From NCBI GenBank assembly GCA_015680685.1, contig MNCI01021000.1:62887-126886 (forward strand): a DNA stretch of 64,000 bases, written 5' to 3'. This stretch comes from Gnetum montanum (lineage: Eukaryota; Streptophyta; Gnetopsida; Gnetales; Gnetaceae). Shown here one piece after another: positions 1-9,810 of this stretch (the first letter of the stretch is position 1; each line of letters opens with the position of its first letter). A program made the translations under genes and the position numbers. The notes beneath the pieces are model-generated. The model was not told where the DNA came from and searched no databases. It saw nothing but the letters and a program-made list of their open reading frames with translations.

Positions 1-479
1 TTAGAATGTGATGAATTAAATTTATCTTTCTAAAGTCCTAACTAGCCATAAAAGACTCTAATTACTTAAAAAATATTTCATTTGTTACATTTCCAAGTGA
101 GCTTTTTCATGTAATGAAGAACTAAATAACAACTTTAAAAACTAAATTTTCATCTTTCGCACACTAAATCTGAATCTTCCATTATGTCTACAAAGTTCAA
201 ATCTATTGGAAACAACACTTATTTAATTGAAAGTGAACTCCAAAATCATAAATTATGGCCATTTGAAGTTGAAATTTTTTTTACATAATTCAATACTTCT
301 CAAGAGGTTATCTATCCTAGTACTACTTTGTATGAGCATGCTTAATTATGGAATTTTTAACTAAGTTGCTCCTAATGAAATAAATTTCCTTTTTGAAAAT
401 GTTCTTCACATTTTTAAATTTAAATTTTATATCTTGTTTTCTTGACATGTTTTAATTAATGAAAAACATGTTCATTACT
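1..479. other. No gene seen; AT-rich spacer
   Basis: AT-rich sequence with stops in all frames and no recognisable coding motif or repeat. It precedes the 45-bp minisatellite. Confidence 0.6.
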
Positions 480-829
480 AAACCTACCAAGGAGGTAGGC
501 CACCAGTGTCCATCAAAGATTCATGGGAAGAAGGATTTACAATGTCAACAATTTCTGTTGGATCTCCATGGAAGGCATGCTTTTATAGCACCAATAATTT
601 CTATGGAGCTTTATGGAATGCAGGATTTTCTGATGATAGTAGTATCTATGAAGCTCCATGGGAAGTAGGATTTTGTGGTGATGATGATATGCATGAAGAT
701 CCATGGGAGGTAGGATTCTACAATGCTAACAATGCTCATGGCTTTGAAAGGTAGGATTTTGCAATACTAAAGGTGTCCATGTAGCTCCACAAGAGGTAGG
801 ATTTTGTGGCACTTATGACATCTATTAGT
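480..829 (+). repeat. 45-bp minisatellite, about 7 units
   Basis: Successive units start at 519, 564, 609, 654, 699, 741 and 785, with a partial unit from about 480. Most units are exactly 45 bp; unit 5 is 42 bp and the last two about 44 bp. A shared core reads CCATGGGAGGTAGGATT with variation. Because 45 is divisible by three, the reading frame is kept through units 1 to 5, and the encoded unit is 15 residues with a PWEVGF-like core. Units 6 and 7 carry TAG codons at the same place (GGTAGGATT read in frame). No known satellite family is recognised. Confidence 0.85.
506..754 (+). CDS. Hypothetical 15-residue repeat protein fragment
   Basis: An 82-codon open frame runs through the minisatellite. 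Units read as APWEVGFCGDDDMHE and DPWEVGFYNANNAHG: an aromatic PWEVGF core followed by an acidic or Asn-rich half. No signal peptide or membrane segment is visible. The ATG at 506 is simply the first in frame. After 754 the same frame continues as repeat but is broken by stops, so the original repeat domain was longer. The product is not recognised. It could be the variable part of a gag or a lost host gene, or an open frame kept only because the repeat unit is a multiple of three. There are no neighbouring genes to give context. Confidence 0.3.
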   Translation: MSIKDSWEEGFTMSTISVGSPWKACFYSTNNFYGALWNAGFSDDSSIYEAPWEVGFCGDDDMHEDPWEVGFYNANNAHGFER

Positions 830-1231
830 AGGTAAGGATGCCATGAAAAAATTGAGCTACCATAAGCACATCATGATTTGAAGCACATTAGGGTACATAA
901 GAGTAGGGTGTAAAAGAACACATGCAAGGGTTCTTATCATCCATGAAGGTGGTGATGTGAGACCATGTAGCCATGGGGATGGCAAAGACTAGCCATTACT
1001 TGGAAGGCCAATGGTAGAGCTATGGTGGGCCACAATGGTCCACTGTGATGCTGCACAATTAGGCTGAGATGTTGTGCAACCAGCTGACCACAAGGGCGAG
1101 CAGCTGCTAGTCCTATTGTCAAGCAACACATTTCTTTTCAATTAAGAAATTAAAATAATAAAAATTAAATTTAAAATTTAATTTTATAACGTTAAAAATT
1201 ATAAATTTTAATTAATGGCATGCTTATCAAG
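830..1231. other. No recognisable feature
   Basis: Spacer between the minisatellite and the element A LTR. It has slightly higher GC around 930-1130 but no frame I can connect to a protein family. Confidence 0.5.
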
Positions 1232-2040
1232 TAATGAAGTTTCTTCCTGTTGGGATACCATTGACATGATCCTGTTGATGCATGGCTACATTGACGTGAC
1301 CCCATCAATGCAATGTTTATCTTTTCCTATAAATACATGCTAACCAACCACATTTATAGCATTCCATAGTTAGTATCCTAGCAAAGCTCTTGCATTTTTT
1401 TCATTTGAATATTAGAATATTTTCCAAGTGTCCACACTAGGAGTGAGAAATGTACAGATCTATGCTCAAGCATTGATGTACCTAAGCAGTTTGGTATGAC
1501 TAGCAATAAAGAGGAGCTTCCTTTATAAATCTTGTAACATTTAGAATTAGCTTCATGTTTTATTATTTAAGAAATTTACTTTAATTCATTACATAAATTA
1601 ACTAAATAATAATTAATTAAAGCAGATAAGTATGACCATTTCAAGCATATGTTCACGTTTGGTAATTCCTATAGTGCTTAATGCTTTAGTAACATTGTAA
1701 TGTGGTTTAGAATGTGTATGGTACATGGAAAAAATGCTTATGTTAGGATTAGTTAGGATATTAGCTATTTATTAGATTAATCAATCATTTAATTACTTTA
1801 TTTTCTAGCACTTAGGCAATTAAAACAATAAATATAAAATGATAAAAATCATATGCCTTAGTTACACTTAACCATACACTTTCACTTCATAAGTGAAACT
1901 AAGAGGAACATGATCACATACATTAGATTCACTTCTTAGACCCAGTGTCCTTAGAGAGCTAAATTCTATGAGATTCGACCAAATTACTTAGTGAATGTAA
2001 GTGATTCATATGGTTGGGCATTGGGACTACTTGTTGCTCA
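1232..2040 (+). repeat. 5' LTR of element A
   Basis: Aligns along its whole length with 8960-9810, for example the shared stretch from the TATA box through GGCATTCCATAGTTAGTATC and the block ending GATTCATATGG. Divergence is visible throughout, including small indels. The left end is uncertain by about 15 bp. The right end is placed at TGCTCA, matching CTGCTCA in the 3' copy. Confidence 0.8.
1328..1335 (+). promoter_or_regulatory. TATA box in LTR A
   Basis: TATAAATA lies about 100 bp into the LTR and is kept in the 3' copy (9085-9092). It is the likely RNA polymerase II core promoter of the retrotransposon. Confidence 0.6.
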
Positions 2041-2683
2041 TCATTGCCACCATTGTTGGGAACTTTACTTAGCTACATGTACTATCTAGAAGTTAGTGAA
2101 ATTATTCAATGATGTTGTAATGAACCTTAAATTCACAATCATTAAAAATAATAATAATAGTAAAAGCATGTTATTTTTTTCAAATTAAAATGTCTTCTTC
2201 TTACAGGGTTGAATCTTTGCTATTTCTTGAGCATACATCTAATTAACAAAGGCATGAAAGATCAAAATCACTAGTGCCCCAACAAAGGAAAAGTGGTCTA
2301 AACTCATCCTAATGAATATGTGCTATAATTCATCTTCATATTTCATTAGAATGAATAGCCATGGTGGAGGGACATGAAGGACAACATTGTATTGCTACCT
2401 AATTAATTAGTTCTTGCGATGCTGCTCCAAACTCTCATGAGATTAGGCATCCAAGGACTCAATGCTGAATACGTTATGTAAGATCAAAACTATTGCATGA
2501 TGCAAGAAATATTGGCAACAAGAGATTAGATACAAAGCATCAAAAGGGAAATGATTCCCAAACCCCTTGTTCCTACTAGGCAAGAAAGAAGGAGAGGATC
2601 TCTTTTTTGGGGGTTCTCAATTTAAAGACTCTCCTTCCCTTGTCTTGGATGAGGAGGACCTAAACAAGAACTTATAGTCTAGT
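2041..2683. other. Element A leader region
   Basis: Sequence between the 5' LTR and the first gag-like frame. No clear primer binding site was identified after the LTR; nothing else is recognisable. Confidence 0.4.
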
Positions 2684-3560
2684 ATGAACAATCTTGGTTT
2701 GGGAAAGAATGGGTTTCATGGCCATGGGGGCTCCAAAGGTTGGAGTCAAGGCAGAACATGGACAAGCATCACAATGATAGCAAGCATGATTATCGTGGTT
2801 ATCACCAAAGAAGATGGGATAGTAGGCATTGTGTTGGTGTTGACTCTCTTCCATCTTCACCTTTGACATCCTCATCTTCTTCATCCTCTAGCTTCAATCG
2901 AAGTCATAGAAGATGTGACCATGATGGAGGTGACTAATGGAACATAGATGATTTTAGGGCCTACTAGAATAGTAGAGACCAAGGACATGGATAATCAAGT
3001 GGGATCCATGACCATGAAAGAAGGGGCAATAGAGGAAATCATGGGCATCATGGCCATCAAAAGGACTATAACTATGATGAGCCTTTTCTTGTAATAAGAA
3101 ACATGTTAAATATTGTAGAGGTTGTAAGAATTCCAACAAGGCATATGAAAGATAGCAGAATTAAAAGGTTGAATATTAACAATATCCCCAAGTTTGAAGG
3201 AGGATACAACTCAAATCCATAGAACCATCTTCAATCCTTTCCCAATGCCTGTACCTTGCAAAAAATTGAAAATGAATGGAAAAAATTAAAGTTATTCCCA
3301 AGGATATTCATTAAGGAGGCTGAAAGTTAGTACCAATCCCTAGATTCAAAATCAATCAAGTGATGGAGTATGACGCTTGAAATTTTCAATGACAAGTATC
3401 AAACATGCTACCAAGTGTATAGTTTGAAGAAGTAGATCCAAGGATGGAGAAAAGGAACACACAAATCCTTGGATGCAGCCATGCACATATGCTACTTTCT
3501 GTTGCATAGGTGCCCATGACATGGATTTTCTTTAAGAAAGTAAATTTTCTATATCATAGA
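2684..3560 (+). pseudogene. gag remnant of element A
   Basis: Nucleocapsid/capsid-type polyprotein of an LTR retrotransposon, broken by many stops. The first part (about 2684-3140) is rich in Ser, His, Arg and Gly. From an ATG at 3144 the frame gives IPKFEGGYNSNP, then a stop, then NHLQSFPNACTLQ and WKKLKLFPRIFIKEAES. This matches the retrotransposon gag pattern of FxG, NP..HL, a hydrophobic LFP segment and the position where W/YxxL is usual. Stops sit where Trp or Gln is expected. It is followed by a low-complexity linker and then the protease, the usual gag-pol order. Confidence 0.6.
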
Positions 3561-3717
3561 TGGACTCTAAATAGAAATAAGGAGAACTCTTGGGGTATAT
3601 GCCCAAGGGATACTTTTAGAACTTAGATCCCATTAAATTCAAAGACTGATTGAGCAGGTGGCCAAAAAAGGTGAGTTGTGAAAAAAAAAGGGTGCCCATC
3701 AAAAGGGTAAGGACAAA

Positions 3718-4272
3718 GTGAGTACCATTGAAGAGATTGCAAAATTTAAAATAGATGATGGTGGTGGGTGTCACATATACCACTATGAGCATCCTAAGGG
3801 ATGTTGTCCAATTGTGTCACACTTACAAGAATATAGGATGTATGCATTGAATCCTAAATTGGCAAAAAGGCAAGTACCTAGGAGGTTGCCTAATCCTTAA
3901 GGCAACTATAGGTAGTTTCACCAATAGCAAGCCTACTAACCAAGTAAAGATCCATCTTAATCTCATGAGTAACACCAATAGTGGTAGCATCCATAGTCAT
4001 AAGGGATGCCACCATCAAGGCATTAGTACCCTTACTGACAACCAAATCTCTATGGGTACTATGTTCAGCAATTGATTTCTTCATGTCATTCTTCTAGTCA
4101 TGCCTCCTTTCAGCAACACTACTGCCCTCCTAAATACTATAGAGCTCAATCTCTAGGAGGAAAATCCCCATTTTCATTCTACCCTCCTCATCCTTCTACA
4201 CTTATACCTCTACCCTTATCTCAATTGTCATCAACTCCATCTATGCAAGGTAAAATTCCTACCCAACCATAA
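3718..4272 (+). pseudogene. gag-pol linker remnant of element A
   Basis: Two open stretches lie here. 3718-3900 contains CHIYHYEHPKGCCP, which resembles a degraded zinc-knuckle-like Cys/His cluster but does not match CX2CX4HX4C. 4072-4272 is Ser/Pro/Tyr-rich and hydrophilic, as expected between capsid and protease. Neither is recognisable as an independent gene. The assignment rests mostly on position between gag and protease. Confidence 0.35.
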
Positions 4273-4529
4273 CAAAGAAATGCCATGAGGGTTGTTAACT
4301 TACAACCAGCTCCTCAAATAAGAGGTTTGGGAAAAAAATCCTTAAAAGACCTTTCTTCTGAAGCATTAGTCTTTCTAAGCCTTCACATACACCTAGAGTT
4401 GATGACCCTACTTCTCCCTCATCCTTTACAATCTTATTTGAGGTCTCTTCAAACAAAACAACTCCTAAAGTGCATACCATAACATTAATCCATGCCATCA
4501 TAGATTAAATAAATGCTATCGACTTTCCT

Positions 4530-4900
4530 AGGCAAAGATCTTATCCTAGGAGTCCTCTCATTTATTTTCTAATAGATAGGAATGAGCCTTACAAGGCTCT
4601 TCTAGACTCAAGTTCTGGTGTAGATTTGATTTTTCATGAAATGTACAAATCCTAAAACCTAGCTCCACTCAAGAAGAACAACATTCATCTTGAGTTGGTA
4701 GATCAATCCATCATCATCTCCTTGGGACTAATGGAGGGCATTGTAACCATTGTCTATGGGTGGTCCTATCCTACTGACCTCCTAGTGATTTATGTAGAGA
4801 ACTACAAGGGGGACTTCCCAATCATCATGAGAAGTACTTGGTTAAGAAAAATTAATGCATGAATGGAAATCCAAGACCTCTTATAAATTTCCAAGGAAAA
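4530..4900 (+). pseudogene. Retropepsin-like aspartic protease remnant, element A
   Basis: The frame reads YKALLDSSSGVDLIFHEMYK around 4591-4650, matching the LxDSGAxxNLI active-site region of retrotransposon aspartic proteases. The catalytic Asp is kept, but the following Gly position is changed. Downstream it continues as a plausible protease body (about 4680-4850), with stops. In gypsy elements this enzyme cuts the gag-pol polyprotein. It lies between gag and RT in the expected order. Confidence 0.65.
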
Positions 4901-5199
4901 TGAATTTGGAAAGATAGAGAGAGTGAATTGCATGCATCACATATAGTGACACAAGGTGCAACTATGTGTAGAAATTATGGACCATAAAAAGCACATCTAT
5001 CATAGCATGTAGACATTATGTCTATGTGAAAAACATTTAAGAGTTCCTATATGCAATAGCCAATAAATAGGATGGCACCTAGTGGTTGATAACAACTCAA
5101 CAATATGCATGGAACCAATTGAGAGCCTTACAAGTGTCTACATTGAAGGCACGGATTAACTGGAGTAAGTTCATTAGAAACTCTCTAATGATGAACTTG

Positions 5200-5460
5200 T
5201 TGAAATTAACTAGGAAGAGCTGGAGATCTTTGAAAGCTTTAAATAGGAGCCCCTTAAGCTAAAAACTCTACTAGCTAAACTAAAATATGTTCTTCTGAAA
5301 AATGGCAAGTTGGTTATCATCAATGCCAACCTTGCTCCTATGTAGAAAAAGAAACTATTAGAGGTGATCAATAGATGACCAACAACCTTTTCCTAGTCAC
5401 ATCCTAAACTCATGAAAATTAATCCTAGGATATGCCAACATCGCATCTACCTAGACCCTT
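5200..5460 (+). pseudogene. Reverse transcriptase N-terminal region, element A
   Basis: The frame includes EPLKLKTLLAKLKYVLLKNG, then KLVIINANLAP and, near the end, ICQHRIYLDP. This is the conserved stretch just before the gypsy RT fingers, typically LPPLK..LKYA.L, VIIS..L and ICMHRI.LE. It stops abruptly at about 5455 and the next conserved RT block (RLNP..) does not follow on this strand. Instead, that block appears on the minus strand immediately to the right. Several stops make this a pseudogene. Confidence 0.7.
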
Positions 5461-5690
5461 CATTTGTCATACTTCTTTGGCACTATCACAAGTGGTCTAA
5501 CCCACATGCTATTCATAATGGGATAGATGAACCATGCCTTGAGGAGTTGTTCAATCTCCTCTTTCATGATTTTCTTCAATTTGGGATTTAACCATCTCTA
5601 TGACTACCTCTTTATATTAATGGAAGGACCTATGTAGATGTAGCTTCTTATGTCAATGTGACCCTATTTATATGATCCCATCGACATAGC
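5445..5690 (-). pseudogene. Inverted reverse transcriptase fragment inside element A
   Basis: Read on the minus strand, this gives LNPKLKKIMKEEIEQLL, AWFIYPIMNSMWVRPLVIVP and a decayed RVCVD-like end. This is the RT segment around NP..VKKEI..LL.AGFIYP..S.WVSP.V.VPKK. It is head to head with the plus-strand RT start, and the two readings overlap on a 12-bp stretch near 5450. So either a piece of the element was inverted or another element inserted or recombined here. It extends no further than the VD preceding the YR(E/K)LN motif. Confidence 0.65.
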
Positions 5691-6375
5691 CACAAAATCC
5701 TACAAATATGACACAAAAATTTAAAATTTTTTGCAATTTGCTTCAAAATGGTGGTGGAGTTTTTGTAGTTTTCAAAGCTCAAATCATTATAGATCTCATA
5801 ACTATCACATCACTTATCTGATTAACCTCATTCTTTATTTCTATAGCTATTGGAGGTGAGCTCTATGTCGTTGGGACCACAAATCTTAAGCTTCTGACAA
5901 AAATGTTTTTAGAAATTTTCTAACTCCCATAAGGCTCAACCAATAAAATAATATTAAAATCACTAAGTTATGAAAGTTAAACCTTTCCAATGAACTCTAG
6001 TGGACATTAAAATAAAATAATATTAAAATGATTAATCCACCATAATCACAACATAGGAAAGTGTAACTAATCCAAGAGATAAGGCACCAAAGTGTTCCAA
6101 AGTTACACACCAAATAATAATCCTTGATCATATTATGATTATAGATGGCACCTAGAACAAAATGCCTGTAGGAAGGAGGATTGTTCCAACCAAGGCACAA
6201 GTGGCCTAGAATTAGAAGGGGCCAGCAAGCATAGCCTTAGGAGTAGGAAGTCAAAATGCATGCAATGGGACCTCTTTGAGAGGATCCAAAAATGGAATTT
6301 TTCTATCAGATTCTAAAAGCTAAAATAGAGCCATCCCATTGAAATGAGATATCTAGACCTAGACTGAACCTTCAG
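5691..6375. other. No recognisable coding sequence in element A
   Basis: AT-rich stretch between the inverted RT fragment and the next open frame. It may continue the inverted segment (upstream of RT on the minus strand), but no motif supports that. Confidence 0.4.
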
Positions 6376-6624
6376 GTGACTCTGATGAAGGCCTACTTGA
6401 GAAAAATTGGATCTAGGAAGATTCAAAAAATTGTTCTCCTTAAACTAAACTTTGGATCTTTCCTAGACTTTACCCTAGAAGATGTCAAAACTCAACTCCA
6501 GACTTCTCCCATGTGGCCCATTCTTACTACCAATGGAAAATGGTACATTGGAGAAATATACCTCTTTTGGAATAACATAAAGGGTGGTGCCATGGTGAAA
6601 ATCAAGGACATTTCTCTATCCTAG
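6376..6624 (+). CDS. Hypothetical ORF in element A
   Basis: An 82-codon frame with a hydrophobic/Trp-containing body and no recognised domain. It continues past a single stop to the N at 6663. It could be the start of the extra element A ORF that resumes beyond the scaffold join. Coding status is uncertain. Confidence 0.25.
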   Translation: MTLMKAYLRKIGSRKIQKIVLLKLNFGSFLDFTLEDVKTQLQTSPMWPILTTNGKWYIGEIYLFWNNIKGGAMVKIKDISLS

Positions 6625-6662
6625 TTAGTGAAGGCCATTTTGAGGCCCTTAGGTTACCAAAA

Positions 6663-6663
6663 N
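6663..6663. other. Single-N scaffold join
   Basis: An isolated N lies exactly at the outer edge of the left arm of an inverted repeat, suggesting a contig boundary rather than a base-call failure. Confidence 0.7.
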
Positions 6664-6999
6664 GATCCTTTCAAATTTGAGGGCCTTATTTTTTAAGATG
6701 GTAATTTCAATGGCAGACTTTTGATGAATGGAATGCATCTTCTCCATTGAGATATTTTGATTCTCTATAGCTAAACTCCTCAATTTAGTGTTTACTTTAG
6801 CAAGCTACTTATGCTATTATCAAATGAATCCAGCCATTTGATCTTTTTGCATCTTGACATTTTGCAAAATATGGTTCTCCTGGGTTACCCTAATGTTCTC
6901 CTAGTGAACCTCTAACATGTCCTTTTGAATGTTGCAGGTAGTGGCATTTGCTAAGGACTGATTGAAGATTTTTGACTCCTTCACATACATGAAGATTGC
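6664..6999 (+). repeat. Left arm of 336-bp inverted repeat at scaffold joins
   Basis: This is the reverse complement of 7608-7943. In the first 80 bp I see only two mismatches. The outer end abuts the N at 6663, and the partner's inner end abuts the N at 7606. This geometry is what an unmerged contig overlap placed in the wrong orientation would give. Confidence 0.85.
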
Positions 7000-7403
7000 T
7001 AAAATTTTACCTGAAGTTATTGGAAAGCTTCATCTTGTGCTACACTTTAGCTAAGTATGATGGGATTTGCAAGATGGGATCTAAGTTTTCTAACTTCTAT
7101 AGCCAAGCATTGAATCTTAGCCTTGGCTATTTCAATTTGAGAATTAGCAATGAGGACCTTGCCCTTAGCCTCGAGCAACTTTGACTAGTTTACTAAAATG
7201 ATTTCTGAGATATCAAAGATACCAAGAATGGGTTGGCTGGTTCCTACTAGTTTGTCGAAAAATTATTTGTGTTAGGCTACACTAAATCTCCCACTTCTAG
7301 CTCTTCCAAACACTTGCATGTCTCTGAGTGTAACAACATTTGGTGCAGATGGCGTAGGAGTGTTGAGTACATTGGCCACTCTATCAACTATCACTTCTGC
7401 CAT
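6664..7403 (-). pseudogene. Coiled-coil-like ORF of element A, N-terminal part (block looks inverted)
   Basis: On the minus strand, from an ATG at 7401-7403, the frame reads MAEVIVDRVANVLNTPTPSA and then VVTLRDMQVFGRARSGRF. It continues with charged helical sequence such as KGKVLIANSQIEIAKAKIQ, interrupted by a few stops. Its last 336 bp are the same sequence that starts the plus-strand ORF at 7608. If the block between the two Ns is flipped, the two pieces make one continuous reading. The product is not recognised; heptad-like helices suggest a structural or gag-like protein. It sits where pol should be in a complete gypsy element. Confidence 0.45.
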
Positions 7404-7605
7404 AGTTTCCTACCGATGGTGTTGCATCACTAGAAAAATTTCTCCCTCATCCTTCTCCAAGTGCACTGAAAAGGTAGTGGCATCCCTAGAGATTTCTAAA
7501 AATTTATGTTGTTGAGAGAGAGACACTATTATCTCTCAGGCACTAGAATTTGATCTTATGGGTAGTTACATTCTTTAAGTAGAAAACATTGGCATTGAAC
7601 CCTCT

Positions 7606-7606
7606 N
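7606..7606. other. Single-N scaffold join
   Basis: Isolated N immediately before the right arm (7608-7943) of the inverted repeat. Confidence 0.7.
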
Positions 7607-7607
7607 G

Positions 7608-7943
7608 GCAATCTTCATGTATGTGAAGGAGTCAACAATCTTCAATCAGTTCTTAGCAAATGCCACTACTTGCAACATTCAGAAGGACATGTTAGAGGTT
7701 CACTAGGAGAACATTAGGCTAACCCAGGAGAACCATCTCTTGCAAAATGTCAATATGCAAAAAGATCAAATGGCTGGATTCATCTGATAATAGCATAAGT
7801 AGCTTGCTAAAGTAAAAACTAAATTGAGGAGTTTAGCTATAGAGAATCAAAATATCTCAATGGAGAAGATGCATTCCATGCATCAAAAGTTTGCCATTGA
7901 AATTACCATCTTAAAAAATAAGGCCCTCAAATTTGAAAGGATC
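7608..7943 (-). repeat. Right arm of 336-bp inverted repeat at scaffold joins
   Basis: Reverse complement of 6664-6999, same length, very high identity by eye. Confidence 0.85.
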
Positions 7944-8621
7944 AAGAATCATTATAGGAACTAGGTCAGCTTGCAAAAGGAAATCAATGAGAAGTACACC
8001 CAGCTAGTCAAGAAGAAGGTGAATGATACTCTCTAGTAGCTTAAGCAAGTAGGTGATTTTTGGTATCCCATATTTAATAAACTGAATGAATACAACAAAG
8101 CTAAAATTTGCCTCAAGGAGTTGCAAATTGAGGAGATGACTAAGTACATGGAGTTTGCCAACCTCCATTACTCAAACCTAACAATTCTAACCATCTAAAG
8201 TCCAAGGTCAAAATTGGATAAATAAGTGGTTAACTCATACCTTCTATACAAGGTAGAGTTCAAGCATCATAAAGAGACCAAGCAAAATCTTGAAATAGCA
8301 AATGTAGAACTCAAGGTTCTCAAGGTGAAGTTCATTAATCAAAGATCAATAGTAGAGAACTTGGCGAAAAGAATGGATGACTACTAGGAGCTACAAAATG
8401 CACTTAAGGTGTTCAACATTGAATGCAAACAATTTTCTACTTGGATTGTCAACGTCAAGGAGTTATTCCTTACAATGCCCTATCATTGGGATGTTCACAT
8501 ACCATCCCACATTGGTGATGATACATGGACTATGTATGATCCTAGGAGTAAGGAGGAGAAGATGAAAGCATTGCTGAATGTTTTCCATCTTCCACCAGAA
8601 GTTGCAATTGCAATTGGATAA
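7608..8621 (+). pseudogene. Coiled-coil-like ORF of element A, main body
   Basis: A long Lys/Glu/Gln/Asn-rich frame with few Gly or Pro residues, e.g. LRSLAIENQNISMEKMHS and LQKEINEKYTQLVKKKVND, consistent with long coiled coils. It is broken by about ten stops, often TAG where Gln would fit. The C-terminal part (8409-8621) is different: aromatic and globular-looking, with WDVHIPSHIGDDTWTMYDPR and ending PPEVAIAIG. It ends about 340 bp before the 3' LTR. This is not a pol domain I know. It may be an accessory ORF of a non-autonomous element or a captured gene. The flipped block 6664-7403 supplies its N-terminus. Confidence 0.5.
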
Positions 8622-8959
8622 CCATAACCATAATTTTAATCATAACAGTAATGTCCACAAAAGGTAGGAGAAGGTCCTTTGAAACCTTAGGAACCTTTAC
8701 TACCTAGGAATTTCTTGTCATCTTTAAGCCACCAAAGGAGTTATGCTATCAATTTTTGTCATGGTGTTCAATTTTGTTATCATGAATACCAATTTTTGTA
8801 ATAATTGTAAATCTGTACACTTGGGCACTTGGTGTTTGTTTGGGTTATTTTATGTTTTTGTAGTTAGTCAATAATCCCATACCTTCCTAGAATTTTGTAA
8901 AGAAACTTGTTTCTCCTTTTATTCACTCGAGGATGAGTTTTCATTTAGTCATGGGGATA

Positions 8960-9810
8960 TGATAAAGCATTTTCCTCAGGTTGTGTCGATGGGATGCCAT
9001 TGATGCAATCCCATTAACATGATTACATTGATGCATGGTTTGATGCATTGACATGACCTCATTGACATAGTGTCTATATTTACCTATAAATATGTGCTCA
9101 CTAGTTGCATTTATGGCATTCCATAGTTAGTATCATAGAAAAGCTCTTACATTTTGTTCATTCCACAATTAGAATATTTTCTAAGTCCCTACAGTAGGAG
9201 TGAGAAGTGTACTAATATTTATTCAAATACTAATGTACTTGAGCACCTTGGTGTGACCAGAAATAAAGAAAAACTTTCTTGACAAACCATGCAGCATTTG
9301 GAATTAACTTAATGTTTACATAATGCATTTATTATTTGAGCAATTTACTTTAATGCATCGAATCAATTAATGAAATAGCAATTAATTAAAGCAAATAAGT
9401 ATGACCATTTCAAGCATACATTAACGTTTAGTAATCTCTATGGCACTTATTGTTTAGTAACTCGGTAATGTTGCAGCGTGCTTTAGGATGTGTACGATAA
9501 ATGGGAATAGATGCTTATGTTAGGATTAGTTAGGATATTAGTTAGTTATTAGATTAATTAAGCATTTAATTACTTTATTTTCTTAAACTTAGGTAATTAA
9601 AATAAGAAACATAAAATGATAAAAATCATATGCCTTAGTTACACTTAATCATACACTTGTACTTCGCAAGTGAAACTAAGAGGACAATGATTATGTACGT
9701 TAGATTCACTTCCTATACCTAGTGTAATTAGAGAGCTAAAGTCTATAGAATTCAATTGGATCACTTAGTGAATGCTACTGATTCATATGGTTTCACATTA
9801 GGGCTGCTCA
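8960..9810 (+). repeat. 3' LTR of element A
   Basis: Starts TGATAAAGCA just after a purine-rich tract (8950-8959) and ends CTGCTCA. It aligns with 1232-2040. It contains the same TATA box (9085-9092) and the conserved blocks ATGACCATTTCAAGCATA and GATTCATATGG. Confidence 0.8.

Larger units (their letters stand above)
1232..9810 (+). mobile_element. Ty3/gypsy-like LTR retrotransposon A, decayed and rearranged
   Basis: Two direct repeats of about 0.8 kb bracket remnants of gag, an aspartic protease and the start of reverse transcriptase, all on the plus strand. The rest of pol is missing or inverted; no integrase was seen. The 3' half instead carries a long Lys/Glu/Gln-rich ORF. The purine-rich CATGGGGATA (8950-8959) just before the 3' LTR fits a polypurine tract. 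I found no convincing target duplication, so one end may be off by 10-15 bp or the element may be recombined. Single Ns at 6663 and 7606 mark scaffold joins inside it. Confidence 0.8.

Noticed and set aside
480-829. CRISPR-like array
   Set aside because: Repeats are contiguous without unique spacers, and the sequence is plant nuclear in character.
3766-3812. Zinc-finger-like CHIYHYEHPKGCCP in element A
   Set aside because: Spacing does not fit the CX2CX4HX4C knuckle and only one copy exists; kept as linker only.
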